In this document: in pieces, positions 37,139 to 49,262 of the stretch | Layout of the letters: each line of letters begins with the position of its first letter | Position numbering within the stretch: position 1 is the first letter of the stretch | Origin: Marthasterias glacialis | Lineage: Eukaryota; Echinodermata; Asteroidea; Forcipulatida; Asteriidae | DNA length: 64,000 bases | Reading direction: 5' to 3' | Assembly: GCA_911728455.2 (NCBI GenBank) | Contig: OU452232.1 | Location: 7,157,227 to 7,221,226 of the forward strand | Notes under the pieces: model-generated | What the model was told of the DNA's origin: nothing | Database searches by the model: none | The model's input: only the letters and a program-made list of their open reading frames with translations | Made by a program: the position numbers and the translations under genes

Positions 37139-37772
37139 TTAAGACTAAAATGACAACCAAAGTAAAATACACAATATTTGGGCTTTGTGTTTGGCACCAA
37201 ATTGTTTTTAAGATGGGTGGGGCAACAGGAAGCACAAGTTTTTTTTTGTTTGGCCATGGTGAAACCTGATTTTGTGCATGGCCATAGAATAGACTTATTT
37301 TCAATGTGGCAATTGAAATAAGCAACCTTGACATTTTTTGTTATTATTATTTATTTATTTATTTTAGATTGATGTATTTATATTAATTTCATTTTTTACT
37401 TTTTTTTTTAAAATTATTTTGTTAGGATGGTGAGGCTAGGGTCCGCTGGGTTTCATACTTTTAGAAAATTGTAAAACATGTAAAATTCAAATAATATCTA
37501 TATAAAAGAAACAATTGAATCTACAGGATTGAAACTATTGCTTATTTCTGTGGATATCTACTGATGAATCCAAGTAACCATTATAAGCCCCCCCCCTTAT
37601 TCCATTCATACCACCCAGTGACCATTATTCACACATCACCGGCATCTTCAACCAATGATTTTGTTGACTCAAGTAAAGCCTTTGTACAATACTGGGTAGG
37701 CGAGTTTTCCGAGAAAAAGTAAAAAAAACAATAATAAAAAAAAAAATCACTTAAATTCATCAGTACATGTCC

Positions 37773-37993
37773 TTACTACCAAAATAATACTCTTTCAATT
37801 ACTACTAGCCTTAATTCTATTTCTACACCCTTGACAGCATCAGCGGAACCTACACGGTTGTTCACTCGATCATACTCAGTGTAGTATTTACCAATGAAGA
37901 TGTCGCCGAGGATCCAAAGTGGGCCAAGGGGTTTAGGGACGTCCATTTCAATGACTCCACTCAGGCAAATTGTCTCTCCCATCTCGGTTTTCT
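37773..37993 (-). CDS. Aspartic protease-like last coding exon
   Basis: Acceptor CTTTTTAG, then [12 protein letters not shown] and [20 protein letters not shown], ending at TAG (37775-37773) after RVLFW. Confidence 0.85.
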
Positions 37994-40025
37994 AAAAAGT
38001 TTGACAAGAAGAAGATTTACATCAGTTCAACTCCAGAAGACAACCCTAGTGTACTGGTCAAAGCTTTGACCATTTTGCACGACCCCTGAGTTTATTACTT
38101 TGCAAAATACAAACCAGTTCTTCTCAGAGCCGCCATGGCTACTCAAACAGTTAGTTGGCCGGTCAGCACAAATGAGCCAACCACGAGGCAGTCTTGAGCC
38201 TGCTTAAACTGTACATGTCCTTTGTCAGTGTCCAACCATTTTGCACAAATCCTGACTCACCCATTAGCGCCAAGGCTATACTAGAGTTTAACAATATTTA
38301 CAACAGAAACTCATAACTCTGAGAGGACTTTGAAATTTTGCAAAACCTGAAAGTCAAGTCCCAAAATTTTATGTTTTTTAACTGTTTAAACATTGCTGAA
38401 CAAATAAATTATCTCTTATCTCTAGATCTGGAATTACACGAAGGCCCTGATCAAGCTTGGCCTTGGTGCCCCTTCAAAAGTTTTCCACAGACTTTCAGAT
38501 TTTCCAATGGAAGTGCCCTTTGAAAATGAAAATTGGTCAAGGATGAAATTCCAGGCCTGTATATTGCCTTTACATCAATCCTCCAACAAAAACTATGGAT
38601 TTCATACAGGTTTCTGGCTATCATTGAATCCAGTGTGAAGTGAGCATGATTTACAGTTGAAATATGGCACGCTTACAAACAGATTTGGCTTTGTAGTACC
38701 GAATTCAACAAAAACAATATCAAAGTTTGACTTGGATTGATTTGGGGTAATTCTTTCTTACAATTACCTGCAATACGTAGTCATTTGGTGTCGGAACAAA
38801 GTCTTTTTCAGAGAGGGTGAAGACAATTCGGGCATACCTGGGATCCTATAACAATTAAAGAAAACAAAGTTTAAATTAAAGATAAGACAACCTGATAATA
38901 AATGTGAATGAGAATGACAGTTTCATTACTATTTAGGGCCTAATTATTTAAATGTTAATGGCCTTGCGTTTCGACCCTGGCAGAGTCTTTCTCAAAGGCT
39001 AAATGACACCACAACACACACATACAAGTATACTGGAGAAACAAAAGCAGTCAAGTAGAAAGAAGTGAAAAGGGAGAGGCAGAAAGCAGTAAGAATATAA
39101 ATGCAAGGAAAGAACAATGGAGAGGGAGACAAGGCGGGTGGGGGTTGTGGAGGGAAGGGGCTAATGAATTAGTGAACGATACATATTTAAAAAGGGGGAC
39201 ATCTGTGGAAAAAGGAGAAGGCAAAGACAAAAAGTAATGAATCATTTCTTTCTTGGACGTTCAGACCATGGGGTGGAATGGTGTGGGGGTCCCTTATCCA
39301 CAGTTTCTCCCTACTCAGACAAATAGTCTCTCTGTGGTTACCTAATACCTCAATGCCTTGTAACTATTTAATTATTTGTATAAACTTAAAGAAAAGTACC
39401 TGCTACAAATTAGAGAGGGCAGTTCAAATCCTGATTTGAACTGGCCTCTGGTCACTGGGCATGGTTGTCTATGGTTCGAATGTGGGTATGGGTTCCAATC
39501 CCACCCTCGTAGCCTGTGGGCTTTCTCCACAGAACTCTGAAAGCACCAAGTATACAGTGCTTAATACACACCTTGGGTAAAACCAAAACAATATTCTTTA
39601 GCCCCATGCAATTCTTTCATTTGTTAAGAAACTTTCTGACAGCTTGGTAAATAATTGAGATATTGTCAACCTCAAAGATTCAACATACAAAGCAAGGGCA
39701 TTTTCCAAACCTCCGTCAGAAATTTCAGAGCAGTGTACATTTTGGACGGTGTTTCCAACATCAAACGGAGCCTGGAGCTGGAGCTGGAGGCTAAACCAAG
39801 GTTTGGAAAAAGCACTAAGTTAGCACTCTACTACATAGCTTGTCTGCTGCCACCTACTGTCCTGATAGTCTCAATGAACTTACCTCTTCTTGGTTGAGAT
39901 TGACAAGAGGTGCAGCCCTGATCAAGGTTTGAATCTTTTCGAACTCTGCTGTTCGGCTGTTGGGCCCGGCCAACCACCATTGCAGAACTTTCCTCGCGGG
40001 GATTTTTCCCTGTCCATCAGTAACC
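37773..40025 (-). CDS. A1 aspartic protease-like gene (cathepsin D-like), three C-terminal exons
   Basis: Exons in coding order are 40025-39884, 38845-38768 and 37993-37773, all with GT-AG borders and matching phases. The last has [20 protein letters not shown] and [20 protein letters not shown], diagnostic of pepsin/cathepsin D C-termini. The middle gives [16 protein letters not shown], aligning with the FTLGGK segment. The first has [18 protein letters not shown], aligning with the stretch just after the second active-site DTGTS of cathepsin D. In place of DTGTS it reads [17 protein letters not shown], so the second catalytic Asp appears to be missing. No upstream exon with the first DTGS was found within the window. 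It is an inactive paralogue or a decaying copy; the tail after NRVGSADAV is longer than usual. Confidence 0.7.
38424..38559. mobile_element. MITE of the AGACCTGG/CCAGGCCTG family, in protease intron
   Basis: AGATCTGGAATTAC at the left and GAAATTCCAGGCCTG at the right are inverted. The interior TTTTCCAATGGAAGTGCCCT is shared with 48664-48840. Confidence 0.7.
38768..38845 (-). CDS. Aspartic protease-like middle exon
   Basis: Twenty-six codons, phase 0 at both ends: [16 protein letters not shown] and NDYVLQ, as in the EDYVLKVSQ region of cathepsin D. Donor GTAATT. Confidence 0.8.
39884..40025 (-). CDS. Aspartic protease-like exon lacking DTG
   Basis: Forty-seven codons plus one base. [18 protein letters not shown] matches the family; the part that should contain DTGTS does not. 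Donor GTAAGT. Confidence 0.7.
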
Positions 40026-40256
40026 CTAAAGTGGCAGTAACAGAAAAACTTTGATCTTCAGATTTGGGTAGGGGGTTGTATACTGCAAGTAACAGCAGTA
40101 TGCAGACTAAAATGTACAATTCAATTACAAATAAAAACTTTTAAGACATGTGGAGTTGGCTTGAATAGAATGAAGGGAAATACAAAGTTTTCTACAGATT
40201 GACACGGGCCATCTTAAGGCTTGGTGAGTCCATGGTTCTCTGAGAAGTGTCCCTTT

Positions 40257-40935
40257 ACACTAGCCCCATAAATACAGTAGGGCCAATCCGCTTCGTATCC
40301 ATGGCAGCCCCAGCACCATTGCAATCCAATCTTTGTGCCCATGGAATGCTAATAATTATGTACTTGCAGATGACCTTACTGTTGGAATTTGTCGACAAAA
40401 ATTTTAAAATTGTGTGATAAAGTTTAATGCTTTTTGAGAGTAAATTTCTGTACACAATTTATGGTAATTTCACTTGTTCTTTGAGAAGTTATACACAAGC
40501 TCTCATAATTGGGGACAACAAAATCTTGTCAACGTTATTATATTAAGGGATCGAGAACCAATCACAACATTTGGGTTTGATAACCACACTTTGTCGGGTT
40601 CCCTTTACAACTCTGCGCTAATGATGTGATCAACTGTTGCAGTATAATGGGGGACCCGACTGTTTTACCCAGAATGCCAAGCGCTGACGCAAGTTATCAA
40701 ACCCAAATGTTGTGACTGGTGCTTGATCCCTTTATATACATGTAATAACATTGAGAAGATAAATCATTAACCCTAATTATGAGAATGTACTTCTTCTCAA
40801 AGTTGTGTACAAAAATTTGTGTACAATAATTTAAGCCTAATCTCCAAAAAATATTTAAATTGATTGATTGCAATGGTGCACTAGGGTCAAGGATGTACCG
40901 TACAAAGTGGATTGGCCTTAGTCCCATAAATAGTG
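40257..40935. mobile_element. Long foldback element, about 300-bp arms
   Basis: The innermost arms (40548-40588 and 40693-40733) are near-perfect inverses containing AACATTTGGGTTTGATAAC. Outside them the similarity continues in inverted orientation: TCTCATAATT with GAGAATTATGAGA-type matches, CACCATTGCAATC with GATTGCAATGGTG, and GGCCAATCC with GGATTGGCC. The end pair is CCCATAAATA/TATTTATGGG-like. The whole could extrude as one hairpin with a loop of about 100 bp. Confidence 0.8.
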
Positions 40936-41367
40936 CCAAATAGGCTTGTACGCTGGACTACCTCCGCTCCTTGACCCAATGAACATGTATCCCCAAAATG
41001 TGAAATCAACTTTCGAATTGAGACTTTTTTTGCCAACATTTTTCCCTTGATGATCGCTTGGTCATTGCAGGAGAGTCTGGAGTACATTAGATCCTTAATC
41101 CTTAAATGGAATTTTATGAAAAATCACATATGCCTATGTGCCAGGGCAGGGCATTATGACAAGTGCAGTTCCATGGTAAGTCATAGCACTGTACAGAGCC
41201 CATGCGCAACAGCAACCACCATGGCTCTCTGACGATGTTTAAATATGTCAGTCAGTCTCAGCCTACTACTAACTTGATCAACTGATCAAGTCACAAGATA
41301 AATCCGTTATATCTATGACATGTCCAACTTGTAGACAGTTTGACTAGTGGCAGTGTCAAACTAACCT

Positions 41368-41457
41368 AGACCCAGTAACTGGGGCGCTGTACACCTTTTT
41401 AAAGATTTTGAATAGTTTGAATAGGACTAGGAGTACAGCGCCCCAGTTACTGGGTCT
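41368..41457. repeat. Perfect 25-bp inverted repeat, 40-bp spacer
   Basis: 41368-41392 begins AGACCCAGTAACTGGGGCGC and is exactly inverted at 41433-41457. The arms themselves contain the palindrome CCAGTTACTGG/CCAGTAACTGG. A short MITE or a recently formed hairpin. Confidence 0.9.
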
Positions 41458-43594
41458 AAAACAAACCATAGATAGAGCAACATGTGTAGACTACTTCAGA
41501 GAGCATCTTGTACAACTACAGTACACAAGAGAGTCCACTAGTCAGTACTAGTCATGCTAGTGCACTGAAGGCTCTAGTGCTCTGTACAACGGCACGCTCC
41601 GGAGGTTGTTTACACTACAGCGGACCCACACTACAGTAACTATCCAGATCAATTTTAACAAACTATTTCAGGTGTTGGTAAACAACTGTCGGATTTGACA
41701 CCTTGTTTTCAATGAATTGGCATGAGTCAACCTTTCTTTATGTCATTAAAAATTTCCTTGAAAGGGGGCTTTACGATTTTACTTACCCACCATCCTGTTT
41801 TGATGAACTCTAACTCAGCGTAGCATTCAACAAACCCCACCATTAACAATTTTAGAAACCCAACCAAAAGTGTACTTTGTAAGTTTCGCCTCTTGGTGGC
41901 GCTCGCATGCCCCAGTTCATCAAACCTAACAATAATAATGTGTAGTCTTCTTTCGGACTGTGTACAAATTGTGCCTGCTGGAAGTCCAGGATCTTTGACT
42001 CTTTCTTGTAAACATTCGATGTCACAGGTTACATGAGTCCATACATACATATCAACTACTAACAAAAGTCCCATAGAATTAGTTCTGAATGCTTATCCAA
42101 GATATTTAAAAAGTACGGACATGTAGGACACTCACGGTGAAACTATAAGTGAGGATTTAAAGCAGTGGGCCTAACTTGGACGGCAAGTCAGTTTAGCCTA
42201 CCGGACATAAATGTTTTAGCGCACGGCAGAAATGAGTTACTGTCGATACACAAATTTATTACAACTGAACTTTATTATGTTGAAGAACCAGTAACTGCAT
42301 AGTACAACAGTGTAATTGAAGATTAGATGTACATCGTAGCATAGGATAGATCAGAATGAATTGAATGAATGAATGCAGACTATTTATAAGAATTATTAAC
42401 CCTGTTCAACTGTAAATAGGAACAATGAGTCAGTCAATAGTTTCAATATAAAATCATAAGAAAGAGACTAAGTTTCTTGGAAGTTTCTTGGAAGAAACTG
42501 ACCTTCAAGTAACATAACGCACCTGTTGTTTGTAGGTGGATAACTTGGAAATACTAGGAACTGTGTGGGTGATTAGATGACCATGAGGTAGGGCCTACTG
42601 ACTGTGTGTGTAATCATGGAGGTAGAAATTAAACCTCCATGGTGTAATGGTCATAAAACATTTACGTGGAAACAATAGGAGTAATTCTCTAGGTGAAAGT
42701 GCAAGTAGGACAAAATTGGAATATGATGATAAAAACTTTAAAAACATGATAATTATTGAGTATAAACAAAATTGAAAATAAGTAATATGACAAACATGAA
42801 ACAATTCTGTGTCCATAACTGTTCGTTGTTTTGGAACGCTACAATGTCAAATCTTAGTTGCTAAGTGGCTAAAGATACTAACCTGTCCGGTTCGAATAGC
42901 ATCTTCTTTTCACAATGTCCTAAATAAAATCCATTTTATGAATCTCTAGCTTGAAAAAAAATTGAATAGGCCTAAGACAATAGGCAGATTGCGCGACAGC
43001 CACAAGCCGTGCCGCCAGCCGCGCCGCCAGCGGCCGCAGCAAGAACACACATTCTTTTTAATACCGAGTGTTGGGGACTCCCTATAAAATTTTGTTTTGT
43101 TATTCCCTTTTCTATTGAATTACCTTGTGGGGACAGGGTTTGACAAAGAAAAACGTTGTGGGGACCTTTGTTCCATTGTACATGTATAAAATGTCCCCAC
43201 CATAACGGTGTGTGTGCTTACCCGCACTACTGGTGTACACAGTACAAGTGCGCGCAGCCTGCTGCACAACATGGATTTAGCTCATTATTGTTTCGTTCCG
43301 AATTTACTTGTGACCCCATGCCCTTAATTAATCATAATATTTGGCTTGCTGAACACTTTTAGTGACTTCTTACTGGTTGCCCTCCCCAAGATTTACAGAA
43401 AATGATAAGACTGGGTTCCGCGCTCCTCATTTTGAGACTTCTTATTGGTTGTTACAATAATTGTAAGCAATTCTGGTCTAGACGAATAGAGAGCGCGCTT
43501 CACAGTAAATTATAATATTATGTTGCGCGCTCCTCATTTGAGACTTCTTATTGGTTATCACCATCTTCAACAGCATGAATATCATTAGAGTTTT
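41458..43594. other. Intergenic DNA, no gene recognised
   Basis: A minus-strand open frame of 115 codons (42074-41727) opens MGLLLVVDMYVWTHVTCD. I see no family resemblance and no splice partners. Near 43362-43560 the phrase GAGACTTCTTATTGGTTG repeats two to three times, next to GCGCTCCTCATTT. Confidence 0.45.
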
Positions 43595-44215
43595 ACGGTT
43601 AGAGTTAGGATAAGGATTAGGGTTAGGGTTAATAGGGTTAGGGTTGGGGTTAGGATTAGGGTTAGGGTTAATAGGGTTAGGGTTGGGGTTAGGGTTAGGG
43701 TTAGGGTTAATAGGGTTAGGGTTGGGGTTAGGGTTAGGGTTAGGGTTAATAGGGTTAGGGTTGAGGTTAGGGTTAGGGATAACAGAGTTAGGGTTAGTTT
43801 TTTAGGGTTATCTTTAGGGTTGGGTGGGATTACGGTTTGGGTTAGGGTTAGGGTTAATAGGGTTAGGGTTAGGGTTAATAGGGTTAGGGTTAGGGTTAGG
43901 GTTAGGGGTTGGGCGATATGTGTTAGGGTTAGGGTCAGGGTCAAAGTAAGGATCAGGGTTAGGTTAGGGTTAGGGTTGCATTTTTGCAGCAGGTAGGTGT
44001 AATTTATGAATTCAAAAAAATGTTTTGTTCAATCAACAGTTTTTTTAGACAAGTTTGTTGCCTTGCTGATATTTTTGAGTAAATAGGGTTAGGGTTAGGG
44101 TTAGGGTTAGGGTTTGGCTTAGGGTTAGGGTTTGGCTTAGGGTTAGGGTTAGGGTTAGGGTTAGGGTTAGGGTAAGGGTTAGGGTTAGGGTTAGGGTTAG
44201 GGTTAGGGTTAGGGT
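43595..44215. repeat. Interstitial telomere-like TTAGGG array
   Basis: Two blocks (43595-43977 and 44084-44215) are made mostly of TTAGGG, separated by about 105 bp of unrelated DNA. The first block contains a higher-order variant in which TTAATAGGG interrupts runs of TTAGGG at roughly regular spacing; the second includes GGGTTTGGCTTAGGG variants. All repeats run in the same orientation. The Asn-Pro-rich and Leu-Thr-rich frames on the minus strand are by-products. Confidence 0.97.
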
Positions 44216-47187
44216 CAGCGTCGTAGAATAAAACCAAACAATAAACTATAATAGACCTTTCCATTGTTGATAAACAAACCGTGGTGGTTGGCATGGACGG
44301 CCAAATGTAGCAAAACATTCAAGTCTTGTGGACAGACGTTATGACAAATTCAAAACTTTTGCAACTTTCTATTTAAAGAAAATACCATTACTGGTTGGTT
44401 TGTTTCCAACAAATTTTGAACAATTTTTGAATATTTGTGTGACATTTTTGCAAACTATGATTATCTGTTTTTGCTTTGCATTCATGGCTCCCCGTAGTTT
44501 TTCCATCTTGGTTGGCAAAAACTCGCCCTATTGATTGGCGTTGTAGTCCGTTTTGACCTCAGGGCGAGGGCGCCCTGTCACGCTAAATGCTCATACTAAC
44601 ACATAAGGTCGATCGTTGCTGCAAAAAGCTGCAGCGTTTAACCTCGTCTCAATTAGTCTAAAAAAGGTCATTCTAATAAAGCTATAGTTTGGAATTGACA
44701 ATGTTCAACATTCCCCCATGTTTTCAAATTGTATATTTTTTGCTTGACATTTTCATTGGAATGGTTTTACAAAAAGTCTTTCCAAAATAGTCATGCGTGT
44801 GTGTTTTTTGGTAGTTATACAGAAATGCACAGTCTTAAAACAATATCAAGTAATTTTATGGATCATTTAGTCACATACCTTTCAACAAAGAGCAAGGACA
44901 AAAGTACTTTAGCGTCAAGTCAGACAGGGGAAGACGATTTGTGGAAATATATCATTGCCTTCTCTTACTACACTTCCAAACTGCAAACGGCAAATTGTTA
45001 TTCTACATTCAAAATAAATTAAGTTCACAATGAGGCCTCTTGCAATTAAAACTTGACAACTAATTTGTTCAAACAATCTTGATGTAAGAAATGACAAGCA
45101 GAACTGTTTTATTTTCTAAAATTCAAGCTTTGAAAGGTGGCATTTGCGCTTTTGCCAAACTTATTTCATCTATGACCACCCCTGCCCCCATTTGTTAAAA
45201 AGATATTTCATCACATAAATTTAACAAGAACCAATTTACAAAACCAGCATTCCATTTCTAGACGCATAAACTAGTTGATTCTCGTTAGATCAGCGGAAAT
45301 GTAAACTTTTCATAAAATATATGTAGCAAGATGTAGTTTTGTTTGGCACAGAAAGACGATTCCAAATTCCTCTATTGCGTAACTAATGTGAATGTAACGT
45401 ATGTAAATTTTAATTAGTTTTAATATTCTCGAATAAAAGAAATAAAACAAAGTTCTAAATTAAACAAGTTTCACAGACCTCTTCTTTAAACCGCTCCTCT
45501 TTAATGTTTTGCACCTCGTGTTCAGAATATTCCAAGCATTTTTATTCAAGCAATATTAAAATAGTTTGTTTACACATCATTATTCATGAGTCACAACAGA
45601 TCTACCAACCAAGGATGAACTACAGATATATAGTATATAAGTCTACAATAACTTGCACTAATTGCAATGTAATTAAAGTTCAAGATGATTTCAAACAGAG
45701 GCAGTGCAGTCTACTAACCCGATGAACCCTGGTGAATGTGGTTGCCAATTAACAGTGCCTTATCCCAAGCTGCTATGCACAAGACACTTTGCTTAGCAAA
45801 GAAAAATCTAGCTGAGCAGAAACAGGTTACCAGCCAAAATACATGTACCATGTTATGAATAATGTTTGTGACTGGTTCCCTGCTAATTTGAGCTCAACAG
45901 CTTAATGAAATGTGGCTCAATGATCCAATTCACCTGACATCATCGTTGATAAATCCATCTGCACCATTTTGAAAGTCAGATTCCATTTGTGTTGCTGCGC
46001 AGTGCACATTAAACACGCAGTAAGATGCGCACTCGATGCGCACTATATTTTTACATGGGATTTGACTCCCAGAACTGGGTCCAATTTCAATTTCCATTTC
46101 ATAGCGTTACTAACCGTAAGCACAGAAAAAGGCATGCTAACCTTCCGGTGCTTACTGTAGGAAATGAATGACGTAACAATGCAAATCCTTGGTGAACACG
46201 CAAGCTGGCCACCTAATTTTCGTGCTAACCTGTGAAATATGCTTAAGTTTAAGCAAATTGTTCTGCTATAGTTAGCACAAAACTTTGCTTACCGTTAAGC
46301 AGCACTATGAAATTGGGCCCTGTCCAGGTTCTATTTCTATGAAACAAAACGATACTTATGGAAAATAGTCTGGCCCCTTTAATGTTGAATCACTATTCAT
46401 GACTGCTATTGCTTACACAGGGACCAAGACAAAGATGGCAGAAGTATAATATCAGTCTAGACTGGTAACATTTGAAGTAACTTTTAGATATAATCTTGAA
46501 TAGCTTCACATGTATCTGTCGTGTCCATCTTTCTACAGCGACCCTTCCTGGAAATTCACTTATTACCTTGGCAACAAGTTGAAGATACAATCATCGAGCC
46601 ATCATTACATGAAATTTATACATATAATCATCCTAGAAATTATCCACTAACAATGATTTCAGAAGTGAGATCCTTAATTAAACATGATTTTTTCAATTAC
46701 AAATATCATTCTTTAAAATATATAGCTTTATTTATAAATATAAAATTACTCTGAAATCAGATTTTTTAAGAAAAATGTCATAGAAAATTAATTTTATTTT
46801 GAGATGCATGTTTCATGTAGATGTGTCTGCCTTGCGTATAAAATAGTGCGTTGTGTACTCTGATCACAGGTTACATCATAAAATAACTTCAAACAAAAGT
46901 TGAGCAGGCTTACTTTTAACAGGTCAAGTTTTTATCTGTTAACGATGCGGGGGGTTTTGATGACCCCGACCAGAAACATGTTCGGTCGATGGTTAAGCGT
47001 TTTTTGCAAGTTCCATTTTAGGGCCGTGACGCAGCTGCCACACCGTCCAATCTGTTTGCTTCGGTTACGCTTGGTTCCAAGATGTTGGATTTGACAAACT
47101 AACGAAAAGTGTCTACTGAATTCTTCGTAAACAAATTACTAACGCTAAAGCTATAATGTTAATAAAAATTATAAAGAGTAAGTTTCA
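44216..47187. other. Intergenic DNA, no gene recognised
   Basis: Contains a MITE (46077-46320), a dispersed repeat (45915-46075) and a segment at 44548-44612 resembling 12455-12527. No coding exon with family resemblance. Confidence 0.5.
46077..46320. mobile_element. MITE of the GGGCCCAATTTCATGGC family, long form
   Basis: Left GGGTCCAATTTCA and right TGAAATTGGGCCC are inverted. Interior GCTAACC and TTAAGC motifs also occur on both sides in inverse orientation. Confidence 0.8.
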
Positions 47188-47254
47188 TTACTTGAAATAA
47201 AAATAAAGGACGTATATTTTGTGAACACCAATTTCAAGAGAATTACCTGCGCCA

Positions 47255-47421
47255 CAAAATAATATCTGGTTACTGGCCTGTTTTTGCTCAGCTTTCGGAA
47301 ATTGCTTCAGACGGTGAATTTTGCGCCAGAAACTATTTCTGGTCATGGTTGCCAAAACACGCCCCAGGGCAATTAGGGAAGGTACAACACTGGCAATATA
47401 TTCCAGCAATTTTAGTTTCAT
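47255..47421 (-). CDS. Possible first exon with signal-peptide-like start
   Basis: On the minus strand ATG at 47421 opens MKLKLLEYIASVVPSLIALG, a short charged start followed by a hydrophobic stretch, then a basic segment (RNSFWRKIHRLKQFPKAEQ) up to a GTAATT donor near 47254. It lies upstream of the aspartic-protease exons on the same strand and could be a secretory first exon, but no intermediate exons link them. Confidence 0.25.
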
Positions 47422-47528
47422 CTCATAACAAAAAGCAGTCTGTTATAACCAATGTTTTCCTGTTACCATGACAACCTACACATTATGTACAATCTCAGCG
47501 GCTATTGACAATTTGTGATGGTGGTATA

Positions 47529-47640
47529 TATCACACAAGCGCGAGTGGAATACGGAAAAATAGTGCGCTTCTGCGTCCCATATCCCACGAGGTTGCAGAC
47601 ACACTATATTTTTTCGTGTTCCTTGAGCCCAAGTGTGATA
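47529..47640. repeat. Palindrome, TATCACA...GAGTGGAATACGG family
   Basis: The left arm (TATCACACAAGCGCGAGTGG onward through GAAAAATAG) and the right arm are inverted with modest mismatch. Same family as 59922-60059. Confidence 0.8.
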
Positions 47641-48032
47641 ACGAATCTATCTTCCAGCCAACTTCATACCTTTTCCACGTGCGACCACAGATCGCTTGGT
47701 GCACTTTACAGCACGTCCAACGGTCAGTGTTTCAAACTTTACTTTGCACTGTCCGTATATGGAGCAATATAGACTACTGGAAGTATGATGTGGTTTATCA
47801 TTTTTAATATCACACTCCCATTGGGCAATCTGAATTGACAATGACTGAGGATTAGCGCGTACTGGAAGAAAAAAAAATACGTACTGGAAGATAAATGAAT
47901 GTATGCAAATATTTTGGTGTAAAGTTTTGCCCAAACTGACACATGCTGAGTATGTTTGTCATAATGGTGAGATCGGTACATTACACGAATAAGCCACTTG
48001 CAACACAACAAGCTAACAACTGGCCTGCCACT

Positions 48033-48178
48033 TCAGGGAGGATCCCTGGTTGTCCCTGGTCATTGCCTTGGTGCCCCCTTGAATATTCCAGTAGAAATGG
48101 ACATTTCCCTCATAGAGATGCCCTTTATGAGGGGGAAAAAACTGCCTTGCCCTTACAAATAATGATTATCACGCCTGT
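48033..48178. repeat. Diverged copy of the CCTTGGTGCCCC family
   Basis: Shares CCTTGGTGCCCC, GAAATGGACATTTCC and TGCCTTGCCC-like phrases with 38424-38559 and 48664-48840. The ends are poorly kept. Confidence 0.5.
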
Positions 48179-48663
48179 ATTAACCCATTTAGCTTTGAAA
48201 GAGAACAAATGGTCTTTATGCTTCCATAAACTCATGTTGTACCCTCCCTTTAACCCGGACTAATGCTTTTGGTTGATTGAAGTTCCTACTCTTTATGTAC
48301 AGTAGTGCCGAGAGAGGGAATTAATAGCAGCTGCTAAACCCGACACTATAAATCCCATCAATATTGGTACACATTAAATCGTCAAAGATTTCAGGATACA
48401 TATTTGGTACTGAATCATTACTACTATGATTACTTGTTAGACACCATGACCATGAATTAAGAAGCATGAAACTGGTACCCAAGATACAGAGATGCAACCC
48501 CATCCCCCACAATCCCCTACAAAATATTGATGCATTGCCTGCTCATTTTTAACTCTGGAGGAGTGGCCTCCCAGCCCCCTGACAAGATACTCTTGTTGGT
48601 CCCCTTGGTAAGCCACTCTCTAGATCCACCCGTTTATGGTTTTTTGAGGAGGTTGCGTGAAAC

Positions 48664-48840
48664 CCAGGTCAGGAATTACCTGTTGGCAACAGAGGCCATG
48701 GCCTCTGTTGCCCTGGTCCTGGCCTTGGTTGGCCCCGTCAAAAAATTCCCATAGACTTTTCAAGATTTTCCAATGGAAGTGCCCTTTGTGAACAAAACAA
48801 AAATGGCCTTGCCCTCTTGAAAATGAAATTCCAGACCTGG
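48664..48840. mobile_element. MITE with CCAGGTCAGGAATT termini
   Basis: Left CCAGGTCAGGAATTAC and right AAATTCCAGACCTGG are inverted. The interior has an 18-bp palindromic segment (CAGAGGCCATGGCCTCTG). Confidence 0.8.
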
Positions 48841-49127
48841 AAACCTACAAAAAGGTATTAACAAGTTTTTATAATAGTTTGTTGCATTGATTTAATTTAA
48901 TATTTAGGAGTAATAAATAACACTTAGGCCTACATGTAACTGTTTGGTTACAATTCATGCTTATTTGTTAGGGGTTGTATGGGGGCAACTGTTTACCATT
49001 GAGATTTCACATGCATACGTATGAATAAAACACTCCATGCATATACATTGTCTAAACATACATGTACACATATTAAAAAAACCATCCACACAAGTCATTT
49101 CATGTGAGGACATGGATTTTAGTTTAT

Positions 49128-49262
49128 TTATTTAATTCTTTATTTATTTATTTATTTGTTTGTTATTTGTTACTTATTTGTTTATTTATTTATTTGTTTA
49201 TTTATTTATTTGTTTGTTTGTTTATTTATTTATTTATTTATTTATTTATTTTTTTTTTTTTT
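49128..49262. repeat. TTTA/TTTG tetranucleotide microsatellite
   Basis: A run of ATTT/GTTT tetramers ending in a T tract. The Leu/Ile/Phe/Tyr-rich frame across it is an artefact. Confidence 0.95.

Noticed and set aside
41727-42074. 115-codon minus-strand open frame
   Set aside because: No recognisable motif, no splice partners; not enough to call a gene.
43585-44318. Leu-Thr and Asn-Pro repeat proteins (minus strand)
   Set aside because: Translations of the TTAGGG array.
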